From contig NZ_LVYD01000046.1 in assembly GCF_002077945.1 (NCBI RefSeq), forward strand, positions 186,001 through 250,000: a stretch of 64,000 nucleotides of DNA, read 5' to 3'. The position numbers and the translations under genes were made by a program. Positions 60,409 through 64,000 of this stretch are shown piece after piece. This DNA comes from Niastella vici. GTDB lineage: Bacteria; Bacteroidota; Bacteroidia; Chitinophagales; Chitinophagaceae. Position 1 is the first letter of the stretch. Each line of letters begins with the position of its first letter. The notes beneath the pieces were generated by a model, which saw only the letters and a program-made list of their open reading frames with translations, ran no database searches and was not told the DNA's origin.

Positions 60409-61455
60409 TCATAATTCCATTCGTGGTGGCAGGTTCAAAAAACATACACACTTCACGCATGTACTATTCGTATCCATATCCAGATTCTTTCTGAATGCGA
60501 TCGCGGTTTTGCTGTTTACGATAGCTTCCAGTTTTTGTTGATGAATATTACCCATGGGCTCGTGGAAAAAGCAGGGCCTCACCGTGCCATCTGCTTCAAT
60601 GACCGTTGACACCCAGGGGGCATTGCACTTCTTATACGGAAAAGGATTCTTTCCATAAAAAGCCGCGTAATAAGCATATATCTTTTGCAGCTTCTCGCGC
60701 GACTCGGCAATGAACCGCTGATCAATGGCTGTTTCATGATACCTGATCAACTCCTGCACGGCCAATTGCAGCATGGATAACTCCTCCTCATGTATCAGCA
60801 CTTCCTGTTGCCGGTCGTTGCTCCAGATGGTGGCGCGGTTAAAAGCGTGACTGCTTACATCGGCCGGTAAAAAGCTGATCTGGTCGAGTCCCATTTCCAT
60901 GGCGCTGTTTACGATTGGTATCCAGTGACGAAAGTTCAACCGGTGTATCACCGTACGTGCTGTAATTCGGTATTTCGGGTTTATTGATTTGATCAGTTGT
61001 ACGCCCCATTGCAGTTTTTGAAAGGCGCCGGGTATCTGACGTATCTGGTCGTGCAATGCTTCATCGCCATCGAGCGAAACAATGATGTCGTTCACCCATT
61101 GTATCAGTTGGTCTGCTTTCTTCTCCAATGCAATACCGGTCGATAATAAAGTGACGGCTATACCTTCCTGTTTCAGCATTTCACAGAAGCGGAAAAAGTT
61201 GGCATTAAGCAATGCTTCACCGCCCGACATCACCACTACCCGGGTGCCGAACTTCCTGAATGCGCCCAGCAAACCGGCAATATCCTGTTCGGTAAGCTGT
61301 TTCAGGTTCTTGTTATCCTTCCAGATGTCGCACATTACACAACGGCAGTTGCAGGCGCTGTGCGGCATCAGGATCACGACGGGTAATGTTTTAATTACAT
61401 CCGTTTGCAAGGTGCGGTAGCGCTGGTAAGTATGGTAAAGTTGGTTGATTGTCAT
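60409..61455 (-). CDS. Radical SAM protein with an additional Cys-rich C-terminus
   Basis: A 348-residue radical SAM enzyme without a B12 domain. The cluster motif is Cys35-x3-Cys39-x2-Cys42 in SACNCRCVMC, followed by MSGGEALLN, the usual GGEP-like motif. The C-terminus contains a CNAPW, a PCFF and a final TCVKCVC group of cysteines, similar to SPASM/twitch auxiliary-cluster domains. Such enzymes modify peptides, sugars or proteins. It starts 3 nt after the stop of the upstream methyltransferase and belongs to the operon; substrate unknown. Confidence 0.85.
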   Translation of the reverse strand: MTINQLYHTYQRYRTLQTDVIKTLPVVILMPHSACNCRCVMCDIWKDNKNLKQLTEQDIAGLLGAFRKFGTRVVVMSGGEALLNANFFRFCEMLKQEGIAVTLLSTGIALEKKADQLIQWVNDIIVSLDGDEALHDQIRQIPGAFQKLQWGVQLIKSINPKYRITARTVIHRLNFRHWIPIVNSAMEMGLDQISFLPADVSSHAFNRATIWSNDRQQEVLIHEEELSMLQLAVQELIRYHETAIDQRFIAESREKLQKIYAYYAAFYGKNPFPYKKCNAPWVSTVIEADGTVRPCFFHEPMGNIHQQKLEAIVNSKTAIAFRKNLDMDTNSTCVKCVCFLNLPPRMEL

Positions 61456-61458
61456 TTG

Positions 61459-62130
61459 TTAAACACTGACCGTTTGCTCAATTTTGAAAATATAATTTAT
61501 CTCTACCCAATTCCCTTTTTCCATCACACAATTCATTTGAAACCCATTTGCTGTTGCCATCCCGCGTATCATCGCCAGGTCGCAGCCATCGCACAACACC
61601 ATCAATACTATTGATTGCGGATGCATGTATGCATGCAGGCCGCTGAACAATTGCTGAAAATATTCACCTTGTTCGCCACAATACCAGGCATATTCCGCAG
61701 GGGTGGTTGGTTGTTTTTTATAATAAGGCGGATTGATAGCAATGATATCAAAAGTCTGTTGCGGAATATTGGAGAACAGGTCCGATTCAATAATGCCAAG
61801 CGGAATGCGGTTGCTATGGCTGTTCAATTTCAATGACTGAATGGCCACGGTATTTATATCGGTTGCTGTTACCCGAGCGCCCTGCCGTGCAGTATATAAT
61901 GCGATCAACCCACTGCCTGCACCCAGTTCAAGCAACGTTTGATGCTTTAATGGAAGCGATGCGATGTACCGCAATAACAACCGCGTGCTAAAGAAAAAGC
62001 CCGGGTGAAACACGGCCGGCGGTATTACCAGCCTGATCCCCTTGTAGGTGTACATACGGGTGGCCGACAGGTATTTTACCAGCAGCGGTTTGTATAAACG
62101 GGTGGTTATATTTTTAATGGTTTGTCTCAA
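61459..62130 (-). CDS. Methyltransferase of the HemK/small-MTase type (NPPY)
   Basis: A 223-residue class I methyltransferase with the SAM motif LLELGAGSGLIALYTA, the TATDIN strand and an INPPYYKKQP catalytic motif. The NPPY motif is usual for amino- or amide-nitrogen methylation. The N-terminal part (YKGIRLVIPPAVFHPGFFFSTRLLLRYI onward, in part) resembles HemK/PrmC-like and RsmC-type proteins. It lies between two radical SAM genes in the same operon, so a small-molecule or peptide target is more likely than rRNA. Confidence 0.82.
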   Translation of the reverse strand: MRQTIKNITTRLYKPLLVKYLSATRMYTYKGIRLVIPPAVFHPGFFFSTRLLLRYIASLPLKHQTLLELGAGSGLIALYTARQGARVTATDINTVAIQSLKLNSHSNRIPLGIIESDLFSNIPQQTFDIIAINPPYYKKQPTTPAEYAWYCGEQGEYFQQLFSGLHAYMHPQSIVLMVLCDGCDLAMIRGMATANGFQMNCVMEKGNWVEINYIFKIEQTVSV

Positions 62131-62176
62131 TGATCTTTTAATTTTTTATTCGGTCCTGAGCCGGGTCGAAGGACGC

Positions 62177-63676
62177 TCAGAAGCCCTCAATTTCAGGCTG
62201 GCGGTATTTCCACAACAATTGCAGCACTTTTAATTCATACGGTTTCCAGTACAAACCGGTTTTATACCGTACGGCCGACAGGCTGCGCATAATGCGGCGT
62301 TTAACTCCACTTAAGCGGATATCCGAAACAGTAGGGTAGTAGCTGTTCAGCACAGTCTCAAAATCTTTGATCTTGTCAACCATTTCAGGCGTTAACCAGG
62401 GCGTTAAAGGATTCTTGCGTAAATCGAAATTCTCCCAGTGCGGACTGATCCAGTCTTCCAGTTTTTCCGGAAAATGAAAACCACTTTCCAGTACTTTTTT
62501 GTACAGCTCAGATCCTTCTGTTGGCACCGGGCTGTAGAGGTAAATAATGATCTCGGTTTGGGGGTTAATGCTTTTGATCTCCTTGATGAACGCGATATCC
62601 TGATCAATTTGTTTCATCACCTGTTCAGGCGTATCGGCGGGGGTACCTAACACAAAAGAATATTCGGGAATGATATCAAATTTAGCCATACGCGCGGCAA
62701 AGGACCTGATCTGTGCACTGCTCTGCGTGCCGCCTTTATCCATCCGTTGCAGTATTTCATCATTCCCGGTCTCTGCGCCAAAGAAGATCATTTTGCAGCC
62801 CGATTCGCGCATCAGCTCCAGCGAGCGGTCGCTGTATTTATCGATGGTATCAATTCTTCCTTCACCCCACCATATCATGTTCTCGGGTTGAATGAGCCGC
62901 GAAAATTCAACGGTTCTTTTTTCTGATACAAAAAAGTTGTTATCGTGAAACTCAATGGCATTACCGCCATAGGTATCCTTCAGGTATTTTATATCCTGGT
63001 AAATATGTTGCGCGCTTTTTCCGCGCCAGCGGGCATTATAAATAGGTACTACCGCGCAGAACGAGCATTTGAACGGACAACCCATGCTGCTATGATAAGC
63101 GATGGTGCGCGTGCCCAGGTAAGTTTTACCCAAATAGCGCCGCAACGGGTAAAAATTGTTGAGCGCATCATAGGGCAGGGACGGCAGTGCGTCCTGGTCG
63201 TACAATTCGTCTTTCCCGGTTTTAATAATACCCTGCCCGCCCCGGTATATGAGGTTGGGAATGGTGGTATATGACTGATTATTCTCCAACGCGTTCAACA
63301 ATGCAGGGAAGCATTTATCGCCCGGACCATTAACGATAAAATCAACAAAGCCTGAGTGCAGCACCACCCCGGGTTGGTTTGATGGAAAGTAACCGCCCCA
63401 CACGATGCTGACATCGGGATACAATTCCCGGATTTGTTTTGAAATGGGAATGGCCTGCCTCAGTTGCGGGCCGGGCATGCAGCTGCAACCAAAATATTTA
63501 AAGGCCCCGGTGGCCAGGTAGCTGTTTATTTTTTGCCAGGGATCGGTTTCCAGGTTGCCATCAACTATAGCATACTCAAATAATCCTTCAATAGCGGCTG
63601 CTATAGAGAGGATTGAGTTGGGTATCCTGGGTTTGGTTCTGGCGCTTCGCGGATTGAATAGTAATACTTTATTCAT
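62177..63676 (-). CDS. B12-binding-domain radical SAM protein (3)
   Basis: A 499-residue protein. The B12-binding domain occupies about 1-150 (KVLLFNPRSARTKPRIPN at the start and IVWGGYFPSN in the middle), followed by the radical SAM barrel, with Cys200, Cys204 and Cys207 in MGCPFKCSFC. The FGAETGNDEILQRMDKG and VLGTPADTPEQV segments are typical of the class. It is more distant from proteins 1 and 2 than they are from each other. The start is the ATG at 63676; the TTG at 63685 is not needed. It starts 77 bp after the upstream partial gene. Confidence 0.87.
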   Translation of the reverse strand: MNKVLLFNPRSARTKPRIPNSILSIAAAIEGLFEYAIVDGNLETDPWQKINSYLATGAFKYFGCSCMPGPQLRQAIPISKQIRELYPDVSIVWGGYFPSNQPGVVLHSGFVDFIVNGPGDKCFPALLNALENNQSYTTIPNLIYRGGQGIIKTGKDELYDQDALPSLPYDALNNFYPLRRYLGKTYLGTRTIAYHSSMGCPFKCSFCAVVPIYNARWRGKSAQHIYQDIKYLKDTYGGNAIEFHDNNFFVSEKRTVEFSRLIQPENMIWWGEGRIDTIDKYSDRSLELMRESGCKMIFFGAETGNDEILQRMDKGGTQSSAQIRSFAARMAKFDIIPEYSFVLGTPADTPEQVMKQIDQDIAFIKEIKSINPQTEIIIYLYSPVPTEGSELYKKVLESGFHFPEKLEDWISPHWENFDLRKNPLTPWLTPEMVDKIKDFETVLNSYYPTVSDIRLSGVKRRIMRSLSAVRYKTGLYWKPYELKVLQLLWKYRQPEIEGF

Positions 63677-63753
63677 TGTAAACAATGACCCGGCAGGTCA
63701 TTGAGAATCATACGAATATTTAATGTGTTGAGTTGCCTGTGGGGGAAAGTTGA

Positions 63754-64000
63754 TCAGTTATCGCCAATTCGGTAGGTCTTTAATAATAGCCAGTAGCAAA
63801 TAGGCTGCATAAGATCGTATTTTAACGATTGCCGGTAGTTATGGCGGGCGGCAGTCAGGTTTTGTGCCTGTTTAAATAAATGGCCTATTTGACGGTAAGC
63901 ATGGCTTTTGGCCTTGTACAGGTATTTTTTAGACACCATATTATTGTGATACAGGTATTCAAAGGTGTTCATGAACCCTTCCAGGTTTTCAACCGGCACC
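63754..64000 (-). CDS. C-terminal part of an upstream gene, possibly a glycosyltransferase (cut by window end)
   Basis: About 82 residues in an open minus-strand frame that continues past the window end; the GTG at 63999 is not a real start. The segment is basic and helical (AYRQIGHLFKQAQNL, ARHNYRQSLKYDLMQPICYWLLL), like the C-terminal tails of family 2 glycosyltransferases in Bacteroidota, but that is only a resemblance. It is the first known member of the rSAM operon seen here. The operon therefore extends beyond the window. Confidence 0.5.
   Translation of the reverse strand, partial: VPVENLEGFMNTFEYLYHNNMVSKKYLYKAKSHAYRQIGHLFKQAQNLTAARHNYRQSLKYDLMQPICYWLLLKTYRIGDN

Noticed and set aside
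56716-63676. Classical graspetide or sactipeptide cluster
   Set aside because: No precursor peptide, ATP-grasp or protease/exporter gene is visible, and three of the four radical SAM proteins are of the B12-binding type.

Overview
The window comes from a member of the Bacteroidota, most likely the family Chitinophagaceae (Niastella/Chitinophaga-like). This is judged from gene content and from regulatory signals: a two-step mannan-disaccharide pathway, DUF6600/DUF4397/DUF4197/CHRD secreted proteins, zinc-free ribosomal protein L32, a BshB1-type bacillithiol deacetylase, SusC-like signature peptides and TAnnTTTG-type -7 promoter boxes. The genus is an impression, not a measurement. No rRNA, tRNA, CRISPR array, prophage or insertion sequence was recognised.

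Layout. 1-3.0 kb: end of a sodium:solute symporter, a GH130 mannosylglucose phosphorylase and a cellobiose 2-epimerase, which together import and phosphorolyse beta-1,4-mannobiose. 3.3-9.8 kb: a HAD phosphatase, an orphan PAS histidine kinase, an MFS carrier, an FAD oxidoreductase and small proteins. 9.8-20.8 kb: lipoamide dehydrogenase, a serine hydrolase, bshB1, the agmatine-to-putrescine pair aguB-aguA, threonine synthase with a LysR gene, a double universal stress protein and a GH20 hexosaminidase. 20.8-22.05 kb: a 1.2 kb gene-free convergent region rich in hairpins and short repeats. 22-27.3 kb: isocitrate dehydrogenase, tandem Crp/Fnr regulators, and an mntR-mntH operon with a plausible operator. 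27.5-33.1 kb: a lipoprotein, a GT35 phosphorylase homologue lacking the PLP lysine, a MuiA-family protein carrying a TonB-plug-like segment, and an FKBP isomerase. 33.3-47.7 kb: mostly housekeeping and secreted enzymes. 47.9-52.8 kb: a DUF6600 protein with 105-bp tandem repeats, a DUF4397 lipoprotein, two small paralogous peptides and a CPBP membrane protein. 52.9-54.7 kb: the conserved yceD-rpmF-plsX operon. 54.9-64 kb: a sugar transferase, a nucleotidyltransferase-like gene and a tightly packed minus-strand operon with three B12-binding radical SAM proteins, one further radical SAM protein, two methyltransferases and a gene running off the window end.

The strongest candidates for something undescribed are the B12/radical SAM operon at 56.7-64 kb, the twin small proteins beside the CPBP gene at 51.1-52.8 kb, the lysine-less phosphorylase, the plug-bearing MuiA protein, and a recurrent class of intergenic arrays with 7-bp (sometimes 8-bp) periodicity.
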